A stretch of DNA of 64,000 nucleotides from Agriotes lineatus (GCA_940337035.1 CALNHX010003325.1:1-64000); one strand, 5' to 3'; positions 21,900 through 34,842 are shown, counted from the stretch's first letter. Numbers and translations: made by a program. The notes: a model not told the origin generated them from the sequence alone.

Positions 21900-22735
21900 A
21901 TCGTGACCTATTACATCTGAATGGCGTAAACAGGCCACCTACATGCCTCCGTAAGTGGTAGTTTAGTGTGTGGCAACATGAAAAAAAAACGAAGTTTCAT
22001 TAAGTTTCACGCAAGTGTGCAGCTTCTTCAAATGGAATGATTAGTATACTTTCACAACATTTTTTTACGATTTTATAGGATTCTGAATTTATAAACAAGT
22101 TGACATGGTGCACACATTGTGGTGAATATAGTATGCTATCTACTTAGTGAATGTTCCAGATAAACATTTGCCAAAGGTTGCATTTCAGACGAGGCCATCA
22201 CTGATTGCTTATATTCTGTAACCTGCTGACAGAAAACCCTATCCGAGAGAGTTTATTTATCAACGATTTACATCCAAATATGTAATCCATTCATCCATTT
22301 AAACTCTTACTCCTGGCAGAAAATTAGGTATTTCTAAGCGACGCGTGTAGTAAACCTATCAAATTAATTGCAACTTTATTCACTTGAGATGATGGAATAA
22401 TCCTTTCCAAAAGAAATACTAATGATGCAGTTAATCATTGCTTTCTAATATCAATATTATTTATTTCGTCTTATGTTGGATACGATTTCTTTTCTAACGG
22501 CAACTTTTTTATTTCTGCTTTCAGCTACCAGCTGAGATTTTCTTCATTTGTGTTTTCTGTTTTTTTGTTTGTACTGCGTATTATTTATTAGAAACGCTGC
22601 CATATCACGAAAGTACACCCCATGTTTCTTTCCACTAACTTCTGCAAAAATATGTGATTTTTGTATTTGATTCCAGAAAACACTTTAGCTATTGGACATT
22701 ATACATTTGGTAAATATTATTCTTTTATTTTTGTT
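21900..22735. other. Unassigned AT-rich DNA
   Basis: No gene, RNA or convincing repeat seen. Confidence 0.4.
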
Positions 22736-22739
22736 TTAA

Positions 22740-23810
22740 GTTCATTCAAAGAATATATGGCAAAGGAAATACAAAAGATAAAGACCAACGAATTAAGGAA
22801 GTCATGCGAAGCAGAAGATTTCAGAACCAGACTGGACTACAAACTAGAAGAATTGGAAAGAAGCAGCGGAACTAATAAAATGAAACAGAAAAGAAATGGA
22901 CAATACTAAAGAAAGAAATATTAGAAAATGCAGAAAAGCTATGTGGTAAAGCAACAGTAAAGGAAAATCAAAAAAGCACCCTCTGGTGGAATGGAGCAGT
23001 AAAAGAGAAGATAAAGACCAAAAAGAAAGCATAGAAGAGATACATACAAAGCAAAAGGAAAAGCGATAGGCATAAGAAGTAACAAAGGTAGCTTAAAACA
23101 GAAAAGGATAGAATAATAGAGACATGAAAATTCAAAGAAGACAACAATATGAGAAGAGGAGAAAGAAGGAGAGCAGCCTCAGAAGAAGAAGAAGAAGAAG
23201 AAGATAGACCTATCGAAATAGAGAAGTAAAAGACGCTATACAATCAATTAAATGAGGAAAAGCAGCCGGTAGAGATAAAATAATCCCTGAGATGTTTAAG
23301 TACGGAGGAGAAAGATTAACGAAATGATAAGAGATATGTCAATTATCCTGAAATAGGGTAAAAGAAAACGTAATAGTGCCACTATATAACAAAAGCCCTA
23401 ACAAGGGAACTCTTCCTCAATTTCGACGAACAAGGCTAGCCACCTACCCGACATACGAGTTAAGAGGGATCACAAAACTACAATTGTGTGAAATAAACAG
23501 GCCACTGGCCTAATATAAGATGAAGAAGAACAAGACATAACAAAAGCTATACAAACGACTGTAACAACTGCAGGGCAATATACCTTTCATCCATATGCCA
23601 GAATATACACTTACGAATTTTGGAAAAGAGGCTAAGAGAAGAAATAGAAGAAAGACTAGAAAAGGAGCAAGCCGCTTACAGATCACAAAGACAAACACAA
23701 GACCATATCTTCGTACTTCAGCGCTGGAAAAAAATAGAAAGGGGGAATCCACTATACCTAGCATTTATAGACTTGCAATCGGCATTAATATTAACTGCAG
23801 AACAAAATAG
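22740..23810 (+). pseudogene. LINE linker and reverse transcriptase fragment, heavily mutated
   Basis: Fragments in several frames read STLWWNGAVKEKIKTKKK (near 22980), a long Lys/Glu-rich linker ending in a (GAA)n stretch at 23180-23203, KAAGRDKIIPEMFKYGGE-like residues (near 23260), and later LRILEKRLREEIEERL, EQAAYRSQRQTQDHIF and LAFIDLQSA. These are the linker and fingers region of a LINE reverse transcriptase. There are many stops, and the catalytic FADD box is absent. It resembles the better preserved copy at 61-63.4 kb. Confidence 0.65.
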
Positions 23811-24108
23811 AATTAAAAATCCAAAAATTTGATTTTCTAAGATAACTCAAAACGAAAAATGATACCAAGGATTTTTAGGCGTCATTTTCTTAGCCCTTTA
23901 ATTACGAAACTTTTTTCCCATTTAACCAAATTTGTATCTCTTACTATTAACAAGATCCCCATACTGACTCTCTTTATCTTGGACACGCTGTATACTGGAA
24001 GCAGTAAATATCTTAAAAAGAAAAGTGGAAACTTCACTTTCACTGTTTACGCTTACATTCGCAAATTGAAAAGACGTCAAGAAAATATTTTAAATAACCG
24101 AACTTCAA

Positions 24109-24360
24109 GGTATGAAAGTTACCATTAAAGCGTTAAGGAAATCAAATATCGGGCCACAATGTAAAAGATGCCAATAATATGGACACACTCAAAAATATTG
24201 TACAAAGAGCCGAGATACGTAAAATGAGTAGGTAAACATATGACATAACAGTGCCAAAGAAAACAGATGGAATAGAATAGCCAAATGTGTTAACTGCGAC
24301 CAGAATCATCCTGCAAGCTACAAAGGATACGAAGTGGCTAAAAATGCAGAAAATTAAAAA
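24109..24360 (+). pseudogene. Jockey-type LINE ORF1 zinc-knuckle fragment
   Basis: ALRKSNIGPQCKRCQ, then GHTQKYCTKS, then AKCVNCDQNHPASYKG gives two readable CCHC-type knuckles in the spacing of Gag-like ORF1 proteins of Jockey-clade LINEs. Such proteins bind the element RNA. Several in-frame stops and the absence of an adjoining reverse transcriptase show it is a remnant. Confidence 0.6.
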
Positions 24361-24439
24361 TCGTATCACAAAATCTAAAAGTGAAAAAATGCTGTAAACA
24401 GGACCACTAATCAAAATCCTCAGGTACAAGAAGGCAAAA

Positions 24440-24790
24440 CACTCGCGCGGCCGGTTAGAGCATCACAATCAGTAGCATCACCAAACGATGAATGCTCAGT
24501 TAATGATATGCTGGCAAAACTGATCGCCAGATGTGATAAGCATTGCTTGATTTTCCTGAATAAGGATCTGGTTTTGTTGCACCAGCAGCGCAACAGGTGT
24601 CGGTGGCTTCGCCGACTAATGAAACATGATCGCTTTGCAGACACCTCCTTATTACTTTTCAAGTTTTCGCACATCGTGGCGCATGATCCCAGCAAATGCT
24701 CACCAGTTATTCCTGCTCGCGTACGCTATCGCTTTTACCTGGCGTTAGCGACATTCCATGATTTTCGAGCGAGATCTTATAATTTTTTGT
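24440..24790 (+). other. GC-richer open segment of unknown origin
   Basis: A 94-codon ATG frame lies at 24508-24792 (begins MLAKLIARCDKHCL; contains RNRCRWLRRLMKHDRFAD). Base composition is higher in GC than on either side, so it may be coding DNA from a retroelement or a cellular gene. No family is recognised. DNA from 24800 to 25680 shows no further assignable feature. Confidence 0.25.
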
Positions 24791-25685
24791 AAATGCTCCA
24801 ATGAATTATTTTCCCCATTTGGCGACCCGCGCGCTCTTACTGCGTCAGTTTTAGTTTGTTATTACTAGAACTGAAACAACAACAAAGAAACAATTTGGTT
24901 TGAGTCATTTGTTATGACTACTTCATCATCATAACTAATTTTGAATCGCGTTACGTGTTGCTAGACACGATGTTTCGTCGTCATTCGATTTCCGCAATCC
25001 TTTGCTTTTAAAAAGAAAGTTAGACCATGCAATTCTTTTAACAAAGACTGGTTACAAGACGAAAACTATTCCAAATGGATTGTTAAGGAAATGGACTTCA
25101 CAGTGAAATGTCTGATTTGCCCTTTCACGTTTTCCATATTAGTAGTTGATCATGAAAAAGCTGAGACAGCTACCTCTGAAAATGTTCTAGGTCCACATTG
25201 TCAAGCTATCATGGCTACAAAACTTCACTTACTTCACAAAGGATTTTTGTTTCTGCGTCCTCCGATACATCAAATCGAAGCAATGTCAGAACTTTTCCAT
25301 GCGCAGTACTTAAAAAGGAATGTCTATTCGTCTTAAACGCTAAGTGCAACTGCCATGTCATCAACACCGCCATCAACATGGTCTTAAAACCTTTGAGTCT
25401 GACATTGAAGCTTTCGTACTTGAAATTTACAGTATGATTGGTTCTTCAGCATCATTTTGACGCATTGAAAGAATTTTCAGATTTTGTTGACATAAAATTT
25501 AACGAAATATCGCGACACGCTGGTACATGGTAGCTGTCTCTGCTTCCTGCAATTAAAAATTGTATATTGCTGATCTGCCATTGACTCAACCTTTATCAAA
25601 AGGTGAGGAAACGCTACGAGAGTATACTTGAGGGCCCGCCAGCTAAACTCAGTGAAGACGGCGGGCAGTTCTTTAAATGATGGTA

Positions 25686-26405
25686 CAGTGAACGCCAAAA
25701 AACATTGGTCAGTTTCAATACCTAATAAAAACCCATACACTTCACCTATGGAATCAATGATAATTTCTTCATATATAGAAAACTTGGAAGTTTTGTTTCA
25801 ATGTTTGACATCCTCCGAAAGTGACAGTTTGGTGTGCTGTTTCATAGTCAAAGGTTGTCGGGGCTCATGTTTCGAGGAAATTGGTGAAACGGTAACGGTT
25901 ACATCTCAAAGATCTTTTTATCGCAAATAGAAGAGGAGATAGTAAATGAATATTGGTTTCAACAGGACGGTGCCACCAATTACACCGCAAGAAATAATAC
26001 GAATCTCCTACGACAATCGTTTCCAAATAAACTGATTTCTTGCTGTGGTGACCCTCCTTGGCCTTCGAGATCGCAGGACATAACCACTCATGACTTTTTT
26101 CTTTGGGATTACTTGAAGAGCAGAGTATTTACAAGAAAGATAAGAAATCTGGAAAAGCTTAAAATGTTTATTCGAGAAAATATTGAAGCTATACTGCAGG
26201 ATATGCGGCAACGTGTGATGAGAGATTTCGGCCGCCGTTTAAAAGAGTGCATTCAACAAGAGGGGAGTCATTTAACCGACAGAATTTTTCATAAGTGAAT
26301 CTCCCATTCTTGATCTTTAAGAAATAGTTTTGATTAACTGTGTAATTTAAGCAAATAAATTGTTATTACAAATTGAAACTGACCAATGCTTTTTGGCGCT
26401 CACTG
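25686..26405 (+). mobile_element. Internally deleted mariner-like transposon
   Basis: The termini TA-CAGTGAACGCCAAAAAACA (25684 on) and TGCTTTTTGGCGCTCACTG-TA (to 26407) form about 30-bp inverted repeats flanked by TA, the standard mariner arrangement. Total length is about 720 bp. Only the C-terminal part of a transposase lies inside, so the N-terminal DNA-binding half has been deleted. Confidence 0.85.
25850..26298 (+). pseudogene. Tc1/mariner transposase, C-terminal half
   Basis: Joined frames give GETVTVTSQR, then YWFQQDGATNYTAR (second catalytic Asp), DPPWPSRSQDITTHDFFLW (third acidic residue region) and DYLKSRVF, ending in SHLTDRIFHK and TGA at 26296-26298. Order and spacing match the DDE domain of mariner-type transposases. 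A frameshift near 25925 and the loss of the N-terminus make it non-functional. Confidence 0.8.
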
Positions 26406-26407
26406 TA

Positions 26408-29170
26408 TTACCAAATATAATGGGCACCAATAAGTCTTTAGATACAACATATATACGCAGATAGGTTGAGAACTTATAAACTCAAATAATCGCAGCAGGC
26501 AATAGTACAATATCTGAAATACAAAAGGTAGCAGTAACAAAATCAGACGCATAAATGGCATAGACAGTGCATTGAGTTTATTTGGTAAACGTTGCAAATA
26601 ATAGTCAGTACGAAAGTCAGCAAAAGGTGCACCCCCAAATAGCATTTTATACTAGTAATTGGCACAATTAAATACGCAATTCAAAGTCAAACAATTTAAA
26701 TTTAAATTACAGACTGAGAACAACTTTAATTTCTCTGCATTAATACACATGAAGTTCGCAGTATGAATATCATTAACGCAATTTAAAATCGGCAACGCAG
26801 TTCATTAGGTCATAATTACTTATCTGAGTGGTCAAGCTTTTGAAGTGGATGGTTAGATAACTTCCCAGTGGGCTCTTACAGCTAGGCTGGTAGAAGTTTG
26901 AGGGTACTTGCAGAAACTACCAGGTCGCAAGCGATATATTACTGCAGCTGATTGCTCAGGCGAAGAAAATCATAGTCAAATGGGGTTCACAGGAGTAAGG
27001 GAATGGACGCCACCTAAAGCATACCGAATCGATAAAGTTTCAAACTTCTCAGGAAAAACTAGAACCACCGGGGAAAAGCTAAAAACGCAAGAAGCAATTC
27101 GCTAAATGTACTACGCTACCAAAATCGAAAATGAAGTAACCACTCACCCTGTATAACAGGCTCTTCTGGGGAACAACAATTACATGCTTTTTGCTAATTC
27201 GAGGTAACGTAAGATTCCTGCAACATAACCTATTAGAATACGCGAAAACTATCAGAAAAAGCTCCCAGAAATTTGCCGGTAATGCAAATTACAGATATCG
27301 GCCCCATATGCCAGCGGCCAATTAAGCTACGTTTATACGATTACGACGCTTCAAATAAAGAAACATTTACACGACCAATATGTATACAACAAAATACATT
27401 TTAACGCTAAATACGCTTTTTACAAGTAACAATCTTTGATAAACTATCAAATACGAGAGGTCAAGTTTTAAAAGGCAGGAAGAATCTTTTTTGTTACTGT
27501 GCATCAATTATCTGTTTGAAAATTGTTGATACCAGATTTTGGTTCGTCGGCCAATTCTTTCAAAATCAAGTGACTGCGTGGATGCAATTGTCGGTAGTAC
27601 TAATAGCTATTTAAGTAACAAGGAATGTAAGGACATATTAACATTTGAGGTAGCCAAGTAGAAGCCAAGACGAAGTCCCTGCTTGTTGCCTGCCGAAAAT
27701 GTTAATAGGCGATCCATTCCGAGTTATCTTATTATATTTTTCCCGCTGCTTATCGAAACTTTCCTAGATTTTTGAAAAAATCGTTTGGTCTGTCACCTGT
27801 CACCAGGATTAGTTTTCGTGAGTCGTGTTACCTGTGAGTGTCACATGTCACCTAAACGCTTGCAATTTATAAACAAACGTCTAAATCTGCATCTTGCTTT
27901 GCTAATTTTATTATCCTAGGAACTTAATAATAATAATAAGTTCCGTTGTCAAGAAAAAGCAGCAATCAAATATAATCACCGACTTGCACGTTTTGTTACT
28001 AAGGCGTATCATTGACTTACATGATCAGCAGCGGGAAAAGTTAATTAAATAGCACAGACGAGCGCCAATTAAATAACGACAAGTATATCCAGGTATCACA
28101 GCAAATTCGTAAATTCAAAAGTAGCACAATATTCTGAAAGAAAGCACACAAATCCAAGTAGCAGTAACATAAACAAAACGATGTACTAATATCGATGTAT
28201 AATAATCACAGATATATAGATACTGATCTGATAGATAAATTCCATACAAGCCAGTACAGGATACAAGTAATTATTCTATAAATATATGCAAAAATCAGGT
28301 ACACCTGAAACGCATAAGCTCGAATGGTATTGGGCTTAAGTTAACATTTATGCTATTCTAAAATGTACAACTATAGACTACGTTAAGCACAACCAACAAC
28401 AGATTAAAAGTGTAGCGGAGATTAAACTATACCCCGAGGATAAAAATCATTAATGGTGTTAGTTTGCCAGTTCAAATGGGCCCTGCAGGGTACCCATAGA
28501 AATCGTTAGGCGAACTGCAATTGACAGCAAGAAGTTAGTAGTAAACGTAGAACCCATGGGATTCTGAGAGAATCCAGACAGGACCTGCTCGCCAACCAGT
28601 GCAACATGGCAGTTAAGAGGGCACTAGAGGCAGAGGATCACTGGCAACAACATTCAAATGGTGTTATATACAAAAATCGAAACAGTACACGTTACATCAA
28701 TTCTTTTGTTGAGCTCCTATGCCTCAGTAGAACGGTGCACGTACAACCCAGTAGGAGAACAAAGACAAAGCCAAGGCAAATAAGAGGGCTCGAACAGGAT
28801 GCTGCATCAAGCCCAGCAACTGCTACTTCGCATTATCAGCCGAGGGTTATTTGGGCGATTCTACTAGCAGCCCAAACCTAAATTCCAACAGCTCACTAAC
28901 CAGAATTCGTCAAGATTGACGTGAGAGAAATTTCTCTCCAAAAATTACCGAAGTAAATTAATCCACTACAATAGCGAGGGCTAAGCCAGCATAACTTCAC
29001 CAAAAAGTCCGCTGAACTCTGGGTGATCCAAAATGGAAGCTTAACCACTCGGAATCGCAGCACAAAACGAAGAGAGCAAATGAAGACGCCGACCGGCCAT
29101 TTTACCATTTAGCGTGCCGATAAAATTCATCAAGACCAAGGAAGCATGCGCGCGAAGTTCAAAATATGCG
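26408..29170. other. Unassigned 2.8 kb
   Basis: No supported gene. An ACCCTGTATAAC motif lies near 27150. Open frames at 26908-27105 and 28606-28881 are short, have no recognisable motif and lack support from composition or splice signals. Confidence 0.4.
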
Positions 29171-29183
29171 CCAAAGATTCAAA

Positions 29184-30090
29184 TTAACCAGATAGCGCTG
29201 AATGACCTGTATATATCATGGCTAGGTCGTCTGCGTTGCCGATAAGTGTAACACCCTGCGGCATGGGCAGACTTAGGAGTTTATCGTAGTAGATGTTCCA
29301 CAAGAGCGGTCCTAGGACTGACCCCTTTGGGACCCCACATGTGACGTTGCTTGTTATGCGGTGGCTTATGTGCAGTCTTCTGTTTGCCATTTTGACCAGG
29401 TAGGAGTAAAATACCCTTTTTACTAGTTCGTGCACGATACCTTACTAAGGTGCCGAATTAAAGGCATTCTGGACGTCTAGAGTTACCATTACGCTAAAGC
29501 CCCTAGTTCGGTAGTCTCCCGTCATCTGCTATTTTTTGTACTATTTGCATGACGTCTTTGGAAGACTCTTTTTTCTAAAGCAGTACTGGTGCTTTGAGAG
29601 GCTGGCTCTTTCTTCTAGCTTCTTTTGGATTCTTCAAATCAGCAATAATTTTCCCGATGTGTCCAGCATGCACAGGGGTCTATAGGTTTGTGCTGTTACC
29701 GTCTTCTCCTTCGATCTTTTCGAGGAGCACCAGTCGTGCCTGCTTCCGTATATCTGGGAACTCTCCTTTGTTTAGGAGGTGTCTCTGCTTGCAGGCCATC
29801 AGATCTGGGGGCTTTTCTGCTTTTCAGTTTTAGGACGGACTGCTCGTGGTTTCCTCACCTGTTTTAAATTCTCCCACTGTTGGTTTGCGTGTTTTGGAAA
29901 CAGCTTCTCCACCATTTCTCTCTTTCGGGCTTTTTCCAATTTCGTCCTGCGTGTTACGAGCAGCTTTTTACACACTATTCCATAACCTTCGCCCCAGACG
30001 TTGTTATCCGCGGTCTCACATACTCTTTCTCATGCCATTTGCTTTGCGGCTTTAACGGTATACTTTAAGGTTGCCCTCTGCTAAGTGTAT
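29184..30090 (-). pseudogene. R1-like LINE reverse transcriptase fragment
   Basis: The minus strand reads, from 30090 downward, a linker with ARLVLLEKIEGED, then HAGHIGKIIADLK, KESSKDVMQIVQKIADD, NAFNSAP (motif A region, near 29460), then RRLHISHRITSNVTCGVPKG, SVLGPLLWNIYYDKLLSL and GVTLIGNADDLAMIY. In related elements the last motif is GYADDLA, and here the aromatic before ADD is replaced by Asn. These are fingers and palm of an R1/Jockey-group reverse transcriptase. It is interrupted by stops and frameshifts, with no endonuclease. Confidence 0.75.
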
Positions 30091-30599
30091 GCTCTTTTTA
30101 CAGCTTCTTCTTCGGCTTCCGTTTCGGCACCCAAGAGTCTATAAAACGGCATGGGTACAGCACTGAAACCGACATGCGATAGAAGTTTCCACAAATCAGC
30201 CTACGACTTGCCCCGCCTCGAGCGCCTTGAAGCGCCCAAGGCGACACTCTCCCTTCCCCTTCTGTCCGTTACTTCGCTTACAACCGTCTCTTTTTAATCT
30301 CACGATGCAGTGTCAGATTGTACCACCGGGACACCGAAAAAATTTTCGGTGGGCCCTGACACAGAACACTTTGACGGTCCTCATGCTTTGTTAATACTTA
30401 TATTAGGAAACTTTAATTTTAAGAAAAAGTAAAATGATTTATTACGATTTACCGTTCGTACGTAAGGCTAAACTCATAAAAGCGGCAGCTCTCCGGTGCG
30501 GCATGACTTCAGCTGACCATCCGTAGTTAAACCATCCGTGTTAAATCGCATAGGCGTAAACTTTTTACATGTGTGTGCATCAAAAATAAGTGCGCCCTG
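30091..30599. other. GC-moderate unassigned DNA
   Basis: It may be the upstream continuation of the R1-like fragment (minus strand), but no motif is readable. A small hairpin TTTTTTCGGTG-like signal near 30330 is unremarkable. Confidence 0.3.
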
Positions 30600-30612
30600 T
30601 GGAAGCGGGGTT

Positions 30613-30934
30613 GTTTGTTTGTTTGTTAATGGACAATGTCTAGGCCTGCAGAGTACCAGGTACTTTAGACACCGACTGCTGTGGTCATATGGTCAAAGTC
30701 CTACTTATAATTTTACCGAAACTAAAGAGTTCCAACCTTTGCAAGGGATCGTATACATGCTACACATCGTGGTAACATAGGACTCACGTCTTTACATCAC
30801 TTTCGAATTATGGCATTCTGTAGAGGCTATCATCTTAATTTTTTATTTTTAAAAACTCACCGGGACCGGGAATCGAACTCGCGACCCTTAGATCAGTAGC
30901 TAGAATACTTACGCACTGCGCTACCAACCCCGGC
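30613..30934 (-). repeat. tRNA-derived SINE with 13-bp target duplication
   Basis: The element is flanked by the direct repeat TGGAAGCGGGGTT (30600-30612 and 30935-30947). On the minus strand it starts with a tRNA-like head, GCCGGGGTTGGTAGCGCAG (box A), and GAGTTCGATTCCCGG (box B, near 30860-30875). It ends with an (AAAC)n tail, seen as GTTTGTTTGTTTG at 30613-30625. Head, body, tail and duplication are all present, which makes this a complete SINE of about 320 bp. Confidence 0.85.
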
Positions 30935-31527
30935 TGGAAGCGGGGTTATCACTCGTAAACTGAGCCCTTAGTCGCACCCCATTTCTTTGTTTTTGTATTG
31001 AAAAACGATGTTTCAAAACAAAAGTCGTATTTTGGATGCAAAACTCTAGTAGGTATACGTAGTGCAATATCAATCTCAAAATGTAATGTCACTTTCTAAT
31101 CAACGTATCAAATATAAAACTTAGTTTATTTAGTTGTAAACGTACTTAGTTTTCTGCGCTTATCTCCTTGCTCAATTGATTATTATTAATTTTACCACAA
31201 TAATTTTTAAACAGAGTATTGGTTATAGAGTTAATATTCCCTATTTTTCCTTGTTATGATAATGGCCACCCAAGAAGATGAACTAAAGAACCCCCTTGTT
31301 GCATCCCGGTAATTTGATTTAGAAAATAATTTAGTTTTATTCAAAACAAATTACCGGCACCCAACTCATCTGTAAGAAATGTCAAAACCAGCTCCGTTAT
31401 AGTCCATACAATGTTTTCTTTAAGAAGTTGAAATAAAGTTTGCCCTTAGTATAGCAGTAATTAAGTTTTGAAACGCTAGCAAATCGTCATGCGATAACAA
31501 TGCATTTATTTCAAAACCACTTGTAAC

Positions 31528-31667
31528 GGTTACTATTCGTTGACAACACCTAACCACTCAAATATAGTTAGTCCCGCTTCAAGGCTACTAAAGATGACAG
31601 CTTAGCTGTCGAAATTCGTAATTAACGATTGTTAAATATTTGTGTGGTTAGGTGCTTTCAACGAATT
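31528..31667 (+). repeat. Penelope-like terminal piece with hammerhead-ribozyme-like core
   Basis: The arms ATTCGTTGA.A.CACCTAACCAC (31528 on) and their inverse (to 31667) bound a 140 bp unit. Inside, CTAAAGA (31588-31594) is one base from the hammerhead core CUGANGA. It is followed by the stem GACAGC-TTA-GCTGTC (31596-31610) and then GAAA (31611-31614), in the order and spacing of a hammerhead. Penelope-like elements are known to carry such ribozymes. The G-to-A change in the core would be expected to abolish cleavage. Confidence 0.5.
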
Positions 31668-34180
31668 GTGTCTGATTTAAACCACATGCTCCAGCAGTGT
31701 CTTAACCAGCAATGGTTATTTACTTGTTTGTTTCAGTAATACTGATGGTAAATCGCTCAAATGCACATCACCACACAATAGGCACTAAGTGACGTGTCTA
31801 TTAACAAAATCTCAATTATAATTGATAATTGCAATCAACAAAAAATATATAACAACTGGGTCGCAATGCAAACGCCCAGAAAGATGCGTTAACTACGTTG
31901 GATGTTAAGTTAAAATTTGTAAGCTGAGTTTGGGAAAAAAAAAGTTAATTAAAACTGACTGTTACACGTTCGTTACACGTGATAGCCGATATCACAGCGA
32001 ACTATTTGGCAGGCAGATATGAGCTGGGCGAAAAACTTATTTGCAAAATGCCATGCTACGCAAGTCGCAGGCTAATGCGCTTACCTGTACAAATAATCCG
32101 CTGGCATGCGAGCAGAAAAAATAAGGGTGTGCTAGTACTTACACTAATACAAGGCCTAAAAAGGGTTTAGATCCAACACAGTTCGCCTTAATTGAGGCGT
32201 TCACGGCCGCTTCGGAGAATTGAGGAATCCATCGTAGCTGTATACAAAACTCTTCTCCCAAACTCGAATGTCTTCGGTATTCAAGCGGAAAAAGAACATC
32301 GTCACCGATGTGGGTAGGGCCAGATGGCTTGTAACCACGTGGAAGGTAGCTCTATGGGTCCCCAAAAAAATTTCAACGCTGCCTGTTTACCAGAGTGCGC
32401 TGAAGCCTGATGTCATATAAATTAGCACTAAAACATTCGAGGAGGAAGAAAATTGTGCTTGCCTTAAGCTGGAGGGTGGCCACAAAGTTTACATGCCGTA
32501 AAAGAAAAATAATTCGCCACGGCTAGGCGATTTTCAAGCATAATAGAGTTTTGAGTTGTCACATGGGTTACAAATCCCAAAAAGAACCCAGTGGCGGAAC
32601 TCACAGCTTTCTTCGCCGAATGCGAGACGGAATAACCCATTATTTGAAATTCCACTCTGCTTCGCTTAAAACTCAGCGTACACACACAAGACCTGTACAC
32701 ACAGCTCACGCGACGGCCATACTAATAGCCTTTTTTAGCTGACGTCATGAGTCTGACACCAGAGAGCTGGGGCCCGTATAAGTAGTTCTAAGAAGTAAGC
32801 TTAATTACTAAGTTAATCGCGACGCCGTCAAGCACATGTATTTTGTAATTTCAATGAGACAAGAAAAACTACAAAAATGTTCAGTTAAGAGGCGACAAAC
32901 AAAATTCGTTTCTGGACTTGAGACTATTATTCTTTATTCGTTGTTGATCCTAGCAATAGTTTATAAATAGGTTACCGACGATCAAGAACGTTAAAACTTC
33001 ATAATAATGATGAATCGCCTTAATTCAAGGCCCCTTGGGTAAGTATCACGGTGGGACCTCTCTCCAACAATCCGACACTGTCACGATGCTTCGCCGCTCT
33101 CGTCGCGTAAAAACCCCGTCTAGACGTGCACCCGGCATTCTAAGCCCGAACGCACGTGTGTTTCTAAGAGTAATAAAGTAATCTGAAACCATATGGGTTC
33201 TCAAAGTTCTGAAAGCGCCTCGACGGGGAACTTATTAGATTGAAATCTGTAAATGCGGCAGAAATAAAAGCTGCGTAAAACTAGGAAACGTTGTAACAGA
33301 TTTATTAAAAATTTCGAGGGGCCAAACCCGGTGCTACTTCTAAAAGTCAAAAATAGCTTGGGATTCAGATTGATAACTACTCTACGACAATTTAAGTTAG
33401 GCAGTTAAATTTTTACTATAGGGGAAATTTCTATTTTGGAAAAATTTAATAGTGGCAATTACTTGCTTTTGGTTCTTGATAAACAAGGGTCACATGGTAC
33501 GATACAAAGAGGCGATGTGTTATTGCTTGTTGGATTATTTAAAGATTTTAGATTGTTTGTTTCTTCATTATACTAATCTACTAAGCTGAAAATTTGTATA
33601 GAGCATGCATTGCTGCATTCTCAACAATTTTTAATAACGTTTATTCATATTTTTGACGATAGAGGTACTTTACCTGAAAGGCTGTGGCCGTCATTTTGAA
33701 TTTAAAAAAGTGTAAATTATGTATAAAATTGACTTATAATCTAGCAGGACTGGGATCCAGAAGACCAGCGAAAAATTCACTGAATTTTGCTCCATTTGCT
33801 CTTGTGTTGCAACAATCCTAAAAACACTGTGGATTGTGGTAATACCCGTATATAACAGAATCATCCTAAAAATGCCAATGGATTATTTTTTGGGCAAATT
33901 TAAAATGTTAGTTCCTGTATGAGCAGTTCATACGTGTAAACATTTAGATTAAGAACCTAGCACTGCGTACATATTAAATAAGTGGGGCCGACGGCCCTTT
34001 ACAATTAGGGTTAAGTGGGTGAGTAATTTACAAATTCACAATGAGTCAAAGTCACTCCTGGCCTGGTATTATCTTAAATAATAATCCTAGTTTAAATGTT
34101 AACACAACTATAAAAACTATAAACCTCAATATTCATTGACTTTCATAAGCTCATACTCTGTGTGAGCATTTGTTTAAAAA
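31668..34180. other. Unassigned 2.5 kb
   Basis: No supported gene. GC-moderate stretches occur at 32200-32760 and 33030-33240. Open frames there are short and overlap on both strands. An ATG frame at 34188-34502 (104 codons, hydrophobic N-terminus MQFFLGPIVFFFLFLVALSL) just beyond this block is unsupported by any family. Confidence 0.35.
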
Positions 34181-34567
34181 ATAAATTATGCAGTTCTTCC
34201 TAGGCCCTATTGTATTCTTTTTCTTATTTCTTGTAGCCCTTAGTCTGAGACACGTTTATTTTTTTGTAGCAAAAAATACTTCGAGGAAATGTGCTTTACA
34301 GAAAAATTTTAAAATAGAAAAGGTCTTCCCAGATAAGAGCCCCTGTACTCGATTATTTAATCCATTGTTCTTTCAATACAATGCAAACTCTTTATTATTA
34401 ATCAGCAGTGCAAATATAGAACAAAAACTAAGCTATTGTTTCCACGCTACTTCCTGGAAAACTATAAACCTGCGTTGGTGTCAGGCTGTGTTGCTATCAT
34501 AGTTTACATTTAGCACTAACGTCACATTACTGTTTTATATACAAATGAATGTTAATACTTTCTTGGA

Positions 34568-34573
34568 TTTATT
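34568..34573 (-). terminator. Polyadenylation signal of the PRL gene
   Basis: AATAAA on the minus strand lies about 270 bases downstream of the PRL stop codon, the first such hexamer after it. No A-rich tail is encoded next to it, which argues against a processed retrocopy at this end. Confidence 0.55.
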
Positions 34574-34842
34574 GTCAATCAAATATTACATTTGGTTAAT
34601 ACACTTAAAAACGTGACGGTACAAAACAAAACAATTTCATTTCACAAACGGTTATAAAAGTTGCCTTAAAAATACTGAAAAGTCATCAGAAATCTCAAAC
34701 GAGAGCTACAGTAAATAATCTACTCTGAAAACAGATCTTTGTACCTATAATACTTGGAACAAAATTCTTATAAATACTTGTAAAATAACTTCAAAGCAGT
34801 AAATGCCGAGAAAAGCGCCTCCGATGAACACACAAGGTGGTA

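Noticed and set aside
23180..23203. (GAA)n tract as a possible CRISPR-like or regulatory repeat
   Set aside because: Plain trinucleotide microsatellite within a LINE linker.
23510..23764. Minus-strand hydrophobic frame
   Set aside because: Antisense to the LINE fragment at 22.7-23.8 kb.
34188..34502. 104-codon ATG frame with hydrophobic start
   Set aside because: No recognisable family, no start context or composition support; kept only as a remark.
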